A DNA stretch of 49,245 nt, from contig JBCCHV010000050.1 in the NCBI GenBank assembly GCA_039028635.1, positions 1 through 49,245 of the forward strand, read 5' to 3'. The notes beneath the pieces are model-generated. The model saw only the letters and a program-made list of their open reading frames with translations. It was not told the origin of the DNA and searched no databases. The DNA comes from Acidobacteriota bacterium (GTDB lineage Bacteria > Acidobacteriota > Thermoanaerobaculia > Multivoradales > JBCCEF01). Position numbers and translations under genes: made by a program. Below are positions 15,589 to 23,891 of this stretch, one piece after another; the first letter of the stretch is position 1; each line of letters opens with the position of its first letter.

Positions 15589-15759
15589 ATGAAGATCTTA
15601 TTGCTGACCCTCGTCGCTTTGCTTCTGGCGTACTCGCTGGTCAGCGCCTCTCTGCCGGCTCCGGTTCCGGAGCCGGCCATCGAGGTCGAGCCCGCGGTCG
15701 ATCCGCCACCCCGCCTCGGCGAGGTCTTTCGCCACCCGCAGCGGCGCCATATGCGCTGA
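15589..15759 (+). CDS. Small predicted membrane or secreted peptide
   Basis: A 56-residue frame: ATG 15589, a hydrophobic N-terminus (MKILLLTLVALLLAYSLVSA), a proline- and acid-rich middle (PAPVPEPAIEVEPAVDPPPR) and a basic end (HPQRRHMR). It is the size and shape of a short exported peptide or anchor. Upstream is AT-rich DNA with TATGAT and TATAAAT but no clear ribosome-binding site. It is divergent from the dehalogenase gene and convergent with DUF445. No family recognised. Confidence 0.45.
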   Translation: MKILLLTLVALLLAYSLVSASLPAPVPEPAIEVEPAVDPPPRLGEVFRHPQRRHMR

Positions 15760-15783
15760 GCTCTGGCCGCCGCAGAACCACCG

Positions 15784-17019
15784 TCAGAGGCCAGCACCAC
15801 CGAAGACCAGGAAGAGCTGCGCCACACCGGCGAGCAGGCCCAGGACCGCACCGGTAAGGATGAGCTTGAACTCATCCTCCTGAAAACAGGGGCGGAGCAG
15901 GTCCTGGAACTCCTCCGAGGGCAGGGACTCCATGCGCTGGCGGAGCATCTCCTCCACCACCACCGCGCGCTCTTCGATGAAGCCCCAGTGATCAAAGGGC
16001 TCACCGGAGACCTCGACCGCCTTGTCCCCGATGGCGCGCCGAATCTCGGCGTAGCCCTCCGGCCCGACGGTGACCTGGGCCGCCGGGAGCAGCGCCCCGA
16101 GGGTGGCGTCGGCGAGGGGCTTCATGTGCTTCTGGATCAAAACCCGGGCTCGCGCCGAACGCGGTCCCCGCAGGATGGCGCGAATGATGCGGCGGACGGT
16201 GACGATCTCGCGGGTCACCAGGTGGCACCACACCGCCGCCACCTCCTGCTGACGGCGCAGAAAGAGACCGTGGAGGGTCCAGGGCCCGAAGCGCCGCGGA
16301 TGCAGCGGCCGGAAGATCAAGTTGAGAGCGATCCAGTTGGTCGCCCAGCCGACGATCAAGCCGAAAACCGGCAGCACCCACCACTCGCGGTAGAAGATCC
16401 AGACCAGGAGCTGCACCAGCCCAAAGGCGAACCCGAAGTAGAAACCGGAGCGCACCAGAAAGCGAAACTCCTTGTGGCCGGACTCGATGAACAGGCGATT
16501 GAGCAGCTCCTTGTCACCGCTCAGCCGTTCGACCAACATGTGCTTGAAGTCGATCAGATCTTCGATATTGCGGCCGACATCGGTCACCAGATTCTCGACC
16601 AGAGGCGGCATCTCTTCGCGCGCCCGCAGGTAAATCTGCTCCTTGACGACGGCCGGCACCATGCGCCAGGTCGCGCCATGACCGCTCCAGTACATGACCT
16701 CGTCGGTCCAGGCGGGAAGATGACGATCGACGGAGCGGGCGACGTGGCGGGAGATGCGCTCCGGCTCCATCTGCTCGAACAGCTCGGACAGGGTGCCGAG
16801 CCGGAACATGGTCTTTTCGGCGAAGGTCGCGGCCATCTTCGCGGCCTTCGAGGGGATGATGCCCTGCCAGCCGAAGATCGGCCGAATGCCGCGGAACTCG
16901 AGGGGTACGAAGGTCAGCTTGATGGCCAGCCAGTTGGTCGCCCAACCGACCACGCCAGCCACCAAGGGAATGCTCGCGAACTTCCAGAATTCGGGCTGGC
17001 TGAGGAGCTCCGGGAGCAT
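15784..17019 (-). CDS. DUF445 family membrane protein
   Basis: The 411-residue protein has the DUF445 arrangement. An N-terminal membrane segment is followed by VGWATNWLAIKLTF; a central membrane pair contains a second copy of that motif (VGWATNWIALNLIF), and a C-terminal hydrophobic segment (FKLILTGAVLGLLAGVAQLFLVFGG) closes the protein. The duplicated GWATNW motif suggests an internal repeat. The YheB-like family is found at the cell surface and septum in other bacteria; its biochemical role is not settled. ATG 17019 has GAGGCGGC upstream. Confidence 0.85.
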   Translation of the reverse strand: MLPELLSQPEFWKFASIPLVAGVVGWATNWLAIKLTFVPLEFRGIRPIFGWQGIIPSKAAKMAATFAEKTMFRLGTLSELFEQMEPERISRHVARSVDRHLPAWTDEVMYWSGHGATWRMVPAVVKEQIYLRAREEMPPLVENLVTDVGRNIEDLIDFKHMLVERLSGDKELLNRLFIESGHKEFRFLVRSGFYFGFAFGLVQLLVWIFYREWWVLPVFGLIVGWATNWIALNLIFRPLHPRRFGPWTLHGLFLRRQQEVAAVWCHLVTREIVTVRRIIRAILRGPRSARARVLIQKHMKPLADATLGALLPAAQVTVGPEGYAEIRRAIGDKAVEVSGEPFDHWGFIEERAVVVEEMLRQRMESLPSEEFQDLLRPCFQEDEFKLILTGAVLGLLAGVAQLFLVFGGAGL

Positions 17020-17080
17020 GCCGCCTCACCGTAGCACAGGCCGGCGGCAGGCTCACCGGGGGGAAGCGCTCAGGCCTTCG

Positions 17081-17371
17081 TCAGTGCTGGTGCTGGCGGA
17101 ACCATTCGCATTCGGAGACGGTGGCGTGTGAGTTCTCGATCACCGAGGGACTGACACAACAGATCAAGCCGCTGTCGCTTTCGACGAACTCTCCCATCAC
17201 GTCCCACTCGGCACAGACCAGCCCCGCTGTGCAGTCGTTCTGAGGACTCTTGGTCCACGCCCCGGCCTCTTCCTGGCTGCCATTGATGGTGGCCCCGACG
17301 ACGGCGAGCAGCAACACCGACAGGATTCCGGACCACACGACGATTCGGAAAATGCGCGCACTTCGACCCAT
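17081..17371 (-). CDS. Small membrane-anchored protein, function unknown
   Basis: The 96-residue protein starts at ATG 17371, with AAGGAGG eight bases upstream. It has a single hydrophobic segment (about residues 10-28, VVWSGILSVLLLAVVGATING) and then a Cys-containing outside part (CTAGLVCAEWD, LICCVSPS, ECEWF). Six cysteines suggest disulfides or metal binding outside the membrane. The open frame extends further upstream, but without a ribosome site. I do not recognise the family. Confidence 0.6.
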   Translation of the reverse strand: MGRSARIFRIVVWSGILSVLLLAVVGATINGSQEEAGAWTKSPQNDCTAGLVCAEWDVMGEFVESDSGLICCVSPSVIENSHATVSECEWFRQHQH

Positions 17372-17682
17372 GACGAATGCCTCCTTGCAGAATTCGTCGA
17401 AGCCCTCGGAGGTTCGCTTCGGCTCCGGGGCTCCACATCCAACGAGTTGCGGATACAGATCTACTTTTCTACGCGCAAACAACGGCATGATCCAATCACC
17501 GGGGGAGAAATTTATCGGCTCACCGGCCCAGAAATGGCCGGCGGTCGGCTGAGAACAGGCTCGAAACGAGGGTCTTCCCATCGCGGCGATCGGAGGCCAT
17601 CACCTGCTGCCGGAAGGCAGAGAGGCCCTGCAGGAAGCGCAGACAGGCTGATGAGAAGGTCAGCTCTGGAACGAGTCGCCGC
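17372..17682. other. 311-base gap, no gene seen
   Basis: This gap lies between the small Cys-rich protein and the kinase stop. Reading the minus strand it contains an AT-richer strip (about 17455-17520) that may hold the promoter of the small protein; TTGGAT followed by GTAGAA with 17 bases between is the best but weak candidate. I see no convincing coding frame. Confidence 0.4.
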
Positions 17683-20154
17683 TCAGTCCTCGGGCTTCCA
17701 ACGCTCGACTTCGGCCGGTCGACCGACCCGCTCGTAGAAGCGGCGCAAGCGGTCGTAGGCATCGCGGGTGCGCTGGTTGTCCGGCCCCTGGGCCTCGGCG
17801 ATCGCCCGGTAGCTGGTACCGAGCAGGGCCTCGGCTCGCTCGAGGCGTCCTTGGGCAGCGAGGGACCAGCCGAGGGCCCCCTCGGCATAGGCGATCATCC
17901 AGCTACCGTCGAGCCGCTCCCTCCAGCTCGGTAGGCCGGCCAACAACAGCGTTTCCGCTTCCTCGGGCCGCCCCGCCTCGGTCAGGGTCAAGGCCAACCC
18001 GGTCGAGACCACCAAGGCACCGTAGTGGCTCTTCCCCAGGCTGCGCTCGACCTTGCCGAGAGACGAGCGGTAGGACGCCTCGGCCTCCTCGAGGAGCCCA
18101 CGGCGGCGCAACAAGGTGGCGAGGTTGTTCTCGGTGAGGGCAACGTTGGGGTTGTCCTCGCCGTAGAGACGCCCTTGAGTGGACAGAGTCTGACGGTACA
18201 TCTCCTCCGCTTCGGCCAGCCGGTCTTGCTGCTTGAGGGCCAGGGCGAGGTTGTTGAGCAGCTCCGCCACCTCCGGATGGAGGTCGCCGACCGCCTGACG
18301 GCGCCGTTCGAGGGCTTCCCGATAGAGGTCGGTGGCCGCCGCGAAGTCGCCGCCACGGTTCTCCAGAAAGGCCCGATTCGACAGCGCCCGCGCCACCTCC
18401 GCTTGCTCCGGGGCTTGCCGGCGGGCTTCCTCCAGGGCCTGGAGCGAGAGCGGCTCGGCGGTGGCGTAGTCCCCTTCCCAGCAAAGCACCGTCACGAAAT
18501 CGTTGAGAGTCTTGACGCGCAGAGGATGGGCCTCGCCGAGGTCCGCGAGCACTTGCTCCGACGCCAGGCGAGCGGCCTCGCGTCCGGCCTCGAACTCCCC
18601 CAGACGAGCCAACGCCACCGCCAGCGTACCCCGGCTCTCGGCAACCTCCGGACTGGCGTCGCCGTAGAGCGAGCGGCGCGCTTCGACCGCCTTCTCGAGC
18701 TGCCCCCTGGCTTGTTGCAATGCCCCCAGATTGAGGTAGATGGTGCCCGTGGTGTCGAGCAAGGTGGCGCGAATCTCGGGCTGATCCGACAATCCCCGAT
18801 CCATCGCCGCCAGACTGCGGTCGACGGCTTGGCGGACGGTCAACTCTTCGCCCTCGCCGGCGACCTGGAAGGCTTGCTTGACGAAGGCGATAGCGGCGCG
18901 GGCTTGGTCCCGCTCCCGGGTCACCCGCAGGGACTGGAAGATCAGGCCGACGGTGCTCCCGGCCAGGGTCAACACCACCGCCGCCACGGAGGCGGCCGGC
19001 ACCCAGTGGCGACGCAGGAACTTGGCGGCCCGGTACCCCAAGGTGTCGGGCCGCGCCCGCACCGGGTAACCCTCTTGATGCCGCCGCAGATCGTCGGCGA
19101 AGTCCGCCGCCGAGCCGTAACGGCGCTGCGGTGCCGGCTGCAGGGCCTTCAGGACGATGGTGTCGAGATCTCCCGAGAGGCGGCGGTCGAGGCGCTCCAC
19201 CGGCGGCATTTCGGCCCCCGGCGTGGTGCGCACAGAGGTGCTCGGTTTGGTGATCCGGCCATCGGTGACGATCTTCTCCACCTCGCGTAGAGAACGCCCA
19301 TCGAGGTCGTACGGGTAGCGCCCGGTGAGCAGGCGATAGAGCAGCACGCCGAGGGAGTAGACGTCGCTGGCGGTGGTCACCATCGAACCGCGAATCTGCT
19401 CCGGACTGGCGAAGTGCGGCGTCATCCAGCGCATCCAGGCGGCGGTGGCCTCGAAGTCGCCGCCGGCAATCTCCGGATCGAGCAGCTTGGCGATTCCGAA
19501 GTCGAGGAGCTTGGGCTCGCCGTCGGCTCCGACCAAGATATTCGAGGGTTTGAGATCGCGGTGGACGATCAGCTTTTGATGGGCGTAGTGCACCGCCGAG
19601 CAGACCTTGCGGAAGAGGAGCAGCCGCTCGTCGACGGAGAGCCGCTGCAGCTGGCAGTACTCGTCGATGGCGAGACCGTCGATGTGCTCCATCACGAAAT
19701 AGGGCAGGCCGTCCTCGGTCATCCCACCGTCGAACAGGCGGGCGATGTTGGGGTGATCGAGGCCGGCGAGGATCTGCCGCTCGATGCGCAGGCGGCGGGC
19801 CGTCTCCACCGACTCCATCCCCCGCCGCACGACCTTGAGCACCACCTGACGCCGGAACTGCTCGTCGTCTCGGCGCGCCAGGAAGACCGTGCTCATGCCA
19901 CCCTCGCCGATCTTGCGCAGCAAGCGATAGGCCCCGATCCGACGTTCCTCGCCGTTCGGAAGACCGCCCTCGAGGGCCGGCCGCTCGAGGAACCCGGCGG
20001 CTTCCGTTTCGGCCAGCAGAAGCTCCTCGACGGCCCGCACCAAGTCTTCGTCGTCGGCGGCCCGGGCCGCCAGGAAGGCACGACGTTCCGCCCGCGGCAG
20101 AGCCGCTGCCCCCTCGAACAACTCTTCGATGCGACGCCAGCGTTCAGAGGTCAT
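17683..20154 (-). CDS. Ser/Thr protein kinase with transmembrane segment and TPR repeats
   Basis: The 823-residue protein opens with a helical region of about 65 residues typical of Acidobacteria-type kinases (RWRRIEELFEGA). A PASTA-less Hanks kinase domain follows: GEGGMSTVFLA glycine loop, VVLKVV lysine, HRDLKPSNILV catalytic loop, DFGIAK and SPEQIRG. A membrane segment (about 385-410, WVPAASVAAVVLTLAGSTVGLI) leads to a long TPR series (about 430-800) on the other side. It probably senses through the TPR part and phosphorylates cytosolic targets. It overlaps the sigma factor gene by 11 bases, and the two are usually found together in this group of bacteria. Confidence 0.88.
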   Translation of the reverse strand: MTSERWRRIEELFEGAAALPRAERRAFLAARAADDEDLVRAVEELLLAETEAAGFLERPALEGGLPNGEERRIGAYRLLRKIGEGGMSTVFLARRDDEQFRRQVVLKVVRRGMESVETARRLRIERQILAGLDHPNIARLFDGGMTEDGLPYFVMEHIDGLAIDEYCQLQRLSVDERLLLFRKVCSAVHYAHQKLIVHRDLKPSNILVGADGEPKLLDFGIAKLLDPEIAGGDFEATAAWMRWMTPHFASPEQIRGSMVTTASDVYSLGVLLYRLLTGRYPYDLDGRSLREVEKIVTDGRITKPSTSVRTTPGAEMPPVERLDRRLSGDLDTIVLKALQPAPQRRYGSAADFADDLRRHQEGYPVRARPDTLGYRAAKFLRRHWVPAASVAAVVLTLAGSTVGLIFQSLRVTRERDQARAAIAFVKQAFQVAGEGEELTVRQAVDRSLAAMDRGLSDQPEIRATLLDTTGTIYLNLGALQQARGQLEKAVEARRSLYGDASPEVAESRGTLAVALARLGEFEAGREAARLASEQVLADLGEAHPLRVKTLNDFVTVLCWEGDYATAEPLSLQALEEARRQAPEQAEVARALSNRAFLENRGGDFAAATDLYREALERRRQAVGDLHPEVAELLNNLALALKQQDRLAEAEEMYRQTLSTQGRLYGEDNPNVALTENNLATLLRRRGLLEEAEASYRSSLGKVERSLGKSHYGALVVSTGLALTLTEAGRPEEAETLLLAGLPSWRERLDGSWMIAYAEGALGWSLAAQGRLERAEALLGTSYRAIAEAQGPDNQRTRDAYDRLRRFYERVGRPAEVERWKPED

Positions 20155-20719
20155 CGGTCTCTCCTTGCACCAGGAAGCGGTAAAGCCAGGCGCGGGTGGT
20201 GCGCCACCGTCGAATCACGGTCGCCGTCGAGATCCCCATCACCGCCGAGATCTCCTCCTGGGTCAGGCCGCCGAAGTAGCGCAGCTCGACCACCCGCGCT
20301 CCTTCCGGATGGGTTTCCGCCAAGGTGTTGAGGGCGTCGTCGAGGGCCACCAGGTCCGGCGCCTTCTCCACCGGAATCGGATCGCTGTCGCTCAAGGACA
20401 CACGATCGAAGGCAGCGCCGCGCTTCGCCGAACCGTGGCGGCGCGCATGGTCGACCAGAATGCGGCGCATCATCTGGCTGGCGATGGCGAAGAAATGGGC
20501 CCGGTCGCGCCAGCGCACGCGATCCTGATCGATCAGCCGGAGGAAGGCCTCGTTGACCAGACCGGGAGCTTCCAGGGTGTGGTTCGAGCGCTCCTTGCGC
20601 AGGTAGCGGTCGGCCATGCCCTGCAGGCGGTCATAGACCAGGGGCATGAGCTCTTCGAGGGCCTTGCGGTCACCATCGCTCCATTCGATCAGTAGCTGGG
20701 TGAGCTTTCCTTGCGCCAT
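20144..20719 (-). CDS. ECF-type RNA polymerase sigma factor (TIGR02999-like)
   Basis: A 191-residue sigma70-like factor. Region 2 is seen as LMPLVYDRLQGMADRYLR with TLEAPGLVNEAFLRLI and FFAIASQMMRRILVDHAR (the ARRHGSAKRG stretch is a family mark). Region 4 is VVELRYFGGLTQEEISAVMGISTATVIRRWRTTRAWL. Family TIGR02999 is common in Acidobacteria and Planctomycetes and is usually beside Ser/Thr kinases, as here. ATG 20719 follows AAGGAGAGC. The 260-base upstream gap contains a TTACGCGTAA palindrome at 20920-20929 but no promoter I can assign with confidence. Confidence 0.88.
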   Translation of the reverse strand: MAQGKLTQLLIEWSDGDRKALEELMPLVYDRLQGMADRYLRKERSNHTLEAPGLVNEAFLRLIDQDRVRWRDRAHFFAIASQMMRRILVDHARRHGSAKRGAAFDRVSLSDSDPIPVEKAPDLVALDDALNTLAETHPEGARVVELRYFGGLTQEEISAVMGISTATVIRRWRTTRAWLYRFLVQGETDDL

Positions 20720-20979
20720 GGCAGCTCTCCTTGCGGAAGGGGACCTCGGACTCGCGACTCACGCCGCTCGGAAGGCACCGGGCCGAGCCGCCGGGAGCCC
20801 GTCCGGCGCCGACTCCGTACCGTTGCAGCGCGCTCCAAAAGACGTCCTTTCGGGCTAGCTTAACGCTGCCGATGGAAAAGCGAAGAACTTCCTTCGGACT
20901 GCCAGTTTCCGGGTGCTTTTTACGCGTAAGAGGGTATCTGCTGTGCCCGCAGGCAGCCGACCGGGGCGACGATCGCTCG

Positions 20980-21555
20980 CTACGGCGGCCGATGATCGAG
21001 GTCGTCGAGGGCCCGCGGATCGCCGATATCGCAGCGCCCGACGCGATCCGGAAATCGTCGCACCAACTGGCGTCCCCCGACATCGCCGACCAGGGCCGCC
21101 AGGTCGGCGAACTGGGAGCGATCAAAGATCGCCGGGGCACCGCTGCGTTCGCCGGCGGCGGCGACGACGATGGGCTCATCGCCGGAGCGAAAACGGACCA
21201 GTAAACGGCTGAGGGTCTCGGCACTCAGCCACGGTTGGTCGCAGGGCATGAAGAGGACGCCGTCGACCACCGCCGAAACCGCGTCCAGACCGGCCCGGAC
21301 GGAGGTGCTCTGACCCTCCCGGTAGCGTGGGTTGAGAACGACCCGCAATGGCAGATCGGCAATCGCCGCCTGCACCCGCGGGGCGTGGTGGCCGACGACC
21401 ACGATGACCTCCGCCAGGTCCACCTCGAGGACCCTGAGGGCGGCCCGGCGCACCATCGGCACGCCCTCGACCTCGAAGAGCTGCTTCGGGAGGGGGCCGC
21501 CGAAGCGACGGGAACGACCAGCCGCCAGCAGGACTCCGGCGATCGCCGTCCTCAG
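20980..21555 (-). CDS. mocA: MocA/MobA-like nucleotidyltransferase
   Basis: The protein carries the NTP-transferase signature VLLAAGRSRRFG followed by PLPKQLFEVEG at its start, then VIVVVGHH, LNPRYREGQSTSVRAG and MPCDQPWL. This matches molybdenum cofactor cytidylyltransferase (MocA), which makes the dinucleotide form of the cofactor for hydroxylases such as xanthine or CO dehydrogenase. The first in-frame ATG (21462) lies downstream of the signature loop, so the true start must be upstream. The best candidate is CTG at 21555, overlapping the XdhC TGA as CTGA; GGGAGG lies 14 bases before it. An ATC at 21561, eight bases from GGGAGG, is an alternative. From CTG the protein is 191 residues, normal for the family. 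Confidence 0.8.
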   Translation of the reverse strand: MRTAIAGVLLAAGRSRRFGGPLPKQLFEVEGVPMVRRAALRVLEVDLAEVIVVVGHHAPRVQAAIADLPLRVVLNPRYREGQSTSVRAGLDAVSAVVDGVLFMPCDQPWLSAETLSRLLVRFRSGDEPIVVAAAGERSGAPAIFDRSQFADLAALVGDVGGRQLVRRFPDRVGRCDIGDPRALDDLDHRPP

Positions 21556-22592
21556 CGCGATGGCGTCAGCCTCCCGTGGCTCGCCGCCACCATCTCGGCG
21601 AGAATCGCGACGGCGATCTCTTCCGGCCGGCGGCCCCCGAGATCGAGCCCAATGGGAGCGCGGATGGTCGCCGTTTCCTCGCTTCCGAAGCCCTTCTCCG
21701 CCAACGCCGCCAGGCGCTTGCGATGGGTCTTGCGGGACCCTAGAGCCCCCAGATAGCGCAGCTCGCCGCGCAGCGCGACCGCGAGCGCCGGAAGATCGAT
21801 CTTGGGGTCGTGACTGAGCACGGCGAGATAGGTGCCAGGGCCCAGCCGACGGTCGACCAGAGCGCGCCCCGGCGGCGCCACCACCAGCTCATCGGCGTGG
21901 CCGAAGCGCTCCGCCGTCGCGAAGGCGGAGCGGGGGTCGATCACGACGGTGCGAAAGCCCAGGGCCTTGGCGAAGGCCACCAGGTGGACCGCGACATGCA
22001 CCGCTCCCACCAAGATGAGCTCGGGCCGCGGGGGATGGACATCGACGAACAGCAGGCGATCGCCGCAGGCCCCCCGCTGGCTGTCGAAGGTCGCGAACGC
22101 TCGCCGCGCCAGGACCCCGGCTTCGGCCTCGGCAGGACCGTCGTCCAACCCGCCGGCCAGCGGACCTGCCCCATCGAGGACCAGCTTCCGGCCGACACCG
22201 GGACCGGACAGGACCGTCGCCTCGGCCACCAGGCGATCTTCGGCCAGGGCCGCGGACAGCTGGCGGTCGATCTCGTCCTCGGCGGCGATCGCTTCGACGA
22301 AGACTTCGATTCGGCCACCGCAGCTCAAGCCGACGGCCCAGGCATCCTCGTCGGCGACTCCGAACTCGAGCAGCCGCGGCGGCCCTCCGGCAAGCACTTC
22401 GTGGGCCGCTTCGACCACCGCCCCTTCAACGCAGCCGCCGCTCACCGAGCCCGCCAAGGCACCGCTCGGCGCCACCACCATCTTGCCGCCCGGCGGGCGC
22501 GGTGCCGAGCCCCACACTGAAGTCACCATCGCCCGCGCCAGGCGGCCTTCGGCGGCCAGCCAGCGGTCCATTTCCGGTCTGACGTCGCGCAT
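21552..22592 (-). CDS. XdhC/CoxI family molybdenum-enzyme maturation protein
   Basis: The 346-residue protein has the N-terminal XdhC/CoxI motif (AMVTSVWGSAPRPPG, GSVSGGCVEGAVVE, VGLSCGGRIEVFVE) and a C-terminal Rossmann part (LILVGAVHVAVHL, FRTVVIDPRSAFA, LSHDPKIDLPAL, YLGALGSRKTH, IGLDLGGRRPEEIAVAIL). XdhC proteins bind the cofactor and help insert it, with its terminal sulfido ligand, into xanthine-dehydrogenase-type enzymes. ATG 22592 follows GGGGAGAC; the longer open frame upstream has no family match. Its stop overlaps the likely start of the MocA-like gene. Confidence 0.88.
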   Translation of the reverse strand: MRDVRPEMDRWLAAEGRLARAMVTSVWGSAPRPPGGKMVVAPSGALAGSVSGGCVEGAVVEAAHEVLAGGPPRLLEFGVADEDAWAVGLSCGGRIEVFVEAIAAEDEIDRQLSAALAEDRLVAEATVLSGPGVGRKLVLDGAGPLAGGLDDGPAEAEAGVLARRAFATFDSQRGACGDRLLFVDVHPPRPELILVGAVHVAVHLVAFAKALGFRTVVIDPRSAFATAERFGHADELVVAPPGRALVDRRLGPGTYLAVLSHDPKIDLPALAVALRGELRYLGALGSRKTHRKRLAALAEKGFGSEETATIRAPIGLDLGGRRPEEIAVAILAEMVAASHGRLTPSR

Positions 22593-22644
22593 GTCTCCCC
22601 TTCCGATGCCGATTCCCGACGGCGCGAGAATTCTATGCCGCCAC

Positions 22645-23541
22645 TCAGCGCTTCCAGCGCCGATGCAGCCAGAGCCAGAGAGCCGGGTGGCGCCTGACCT
22701 CGTCCTCGACGATGGCCGCATAGCGGGTCGTCAGCTCGGCCACCAGGGTCTCGCTCGGGGCTTCCTGCGGCGGGAACAACGGCTCCTTGAACTCCAGGCG
22801 ATAGCGATCCGGCGCCACCGGATGGCAGAACAGCGGCAGCACCGCAGCCCCGGTGCGCAACGAGAGGTGAGCCAACGCCGGGCTGGTCCAGGCATCGTGG
22901 CCGAAGAAAGGCACCAGGATGCCATCCTTCGAGGGCACCCTCTGGTCGATCAAAAAGCCCACCGCTCGCCCTCGCCGGATCGCCTTCATCATGCCGAAGG
23001 CGGCGCCTCGCTTCAGGATGGTGCGACAGTCGGAGCGTTCCCGCATGCGCTGAACGTCGGCGGCAATCCAGGGATTGTCCGGCGGCCGGGCGACGAAATC
23101 GATACCTCCGAAGCGTAGGCCGAGGAGGTGGGTGGCGAGCTCCCAGGGACCGAAATGGCCGGTCATCAGGAAGAGGCCGCGACCCACATCACGACCGGCG
23201 GCGAGGGCCGCTTCGGCATGCGCCCAACCGACCACCTCGAAGCGTTCCTCGATCTCTTCGAGACTCCAGCGATCGGCCGCCAGGGATTCGCAGAGCCCCG
23301 CCCCGAGGTGCCGAAAACACTCCGCCGAGAGCTCTCGCCGGCGCTCCTCCGCCAGCTCGGGAAAAGCCAGCGCCAGATTGCCCTCGGCAAGGCGGCGGCG
23401 CGACCGCAGGAGCCGCGCCGCAAAGCTTCCCAAGCGCCGACCGAAGGCTCGCACCCGCCGCGGTGGCAAACCGCCGAGGAAGGCCTTGACGCCGCGATAG
23501 ACAAAGCTCTCGAGGCGATGGCGAACGGGGGCGTTTTTCAC
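22645..23541 (-). CDS. LpxL/HtrB-like lysophospholipid acyltransferase
   Basis: The 298-residue protein has the HxxxxE/D catalytic motif at His129-Glu134 (TGHFGPWEL), an N-terminal hydrophobic and basic helix, and the conserved ARPPDNPWI, GFLIDQRVPSKDG and LWLWLHRRWK segments. This is the layout of lauroyl/myristoyl transferases of lipid A and of related acyltransferases. It follows an acyl carrier protein gene by 67 bases, so the ACP is a likely acyl donor; the acceptor is unknown. The start is GTG at 23541. Confidence 0.85.
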   Translation of the reverse strand: MKNAPVRHRLESFVYRGVKAFLGGLPPRRVRAFGRRLGSFAARLLRSRRRLAEGNLALAFPELAEERRRELSAECFRHLGAGLCESLAADRWSLEEIEERFEVVGWAHAEAALAAGRDVGRGLFLMTGHFGPWELATHLLGLRFGGIDFVARPPDNPWIAADVQRMRERSDCRTILKRGAAFGMMKAIRRGRAVGFLIDQRVPSKDGILVPFFGHDAWTSPALAHLSLRTGAAVLPLFCHPVAPDRYRLEFKEPLFPPQEAPSETLVAELTTRYAAIVEDEVRRHPALWLWLHRRWKR

Positions 23542-23608
23542 GGCTGCCGCCGGTCCAAAGGACGACGGGCCAAGCGTCGAGGGAACCGCATCGAAACCAC
23601 AGCCCGGC

Positions 23609-23839
23609 CTAGTCTTCGAGGAAGCTCAGGATTTCGCCGACGCTGTTCAGGCCAGCGGCCTGCTCGTCGCTGATCTCGATGTCGAGACGTTCCTCGAGGG
23701 TCATCAGCAGCTGCAGCGCCTTCGGGGAATCGAGCCCGAGGTGGGCCACCAGATCGTCCTCGGGCCGCAGCTCCGCCACCGGCTTGCCGCTGATCTCGGC
23801 GAGAATCTGGAGAGCGATGGTCTTCTTGTCCTGATTCAA
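23609..23839 (-). CDS. Acyl carrier protein
   Basis: A 76-residue acidic four-helix carrier with the phosphopantetheine serine Ser38 in HLGLDSPKALQLL. The rest matches stand-alone ACPs (ILAEISGKPVAELRPEDDLV, LEERLDIEISDEQ). The start is TTG at 23839, with GGAGG eight bases upstream. It lies between a fatty acyl-AMP ligase and an acyltransferase and is the likely shuttle between them. It is probably a dedicated carrier, distinct from the housekeeping one. Confidence 0.88.
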   Translation of the reverse strand: MNQDKKTIALQILAEISGKPVAELRPEDDLVAHLGLDSPKALQLLMTLEERLDIEISDEQAAGLNSVGEILSFLED

Positions 23840-23891
23840 GGTGATGTCCTCCTGCCCAGGGCGTTCTCGCCCTGGTCGGCCCCGGGCGAGC

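Noticed and set aside
20920-20929. TTACGCGTAA palindrome as sigma factor autoregulatory site
   Set aside because: No ECF-type -35/-10 pair could be matched at a suitable distance; kept only as a mention in the gene entry.
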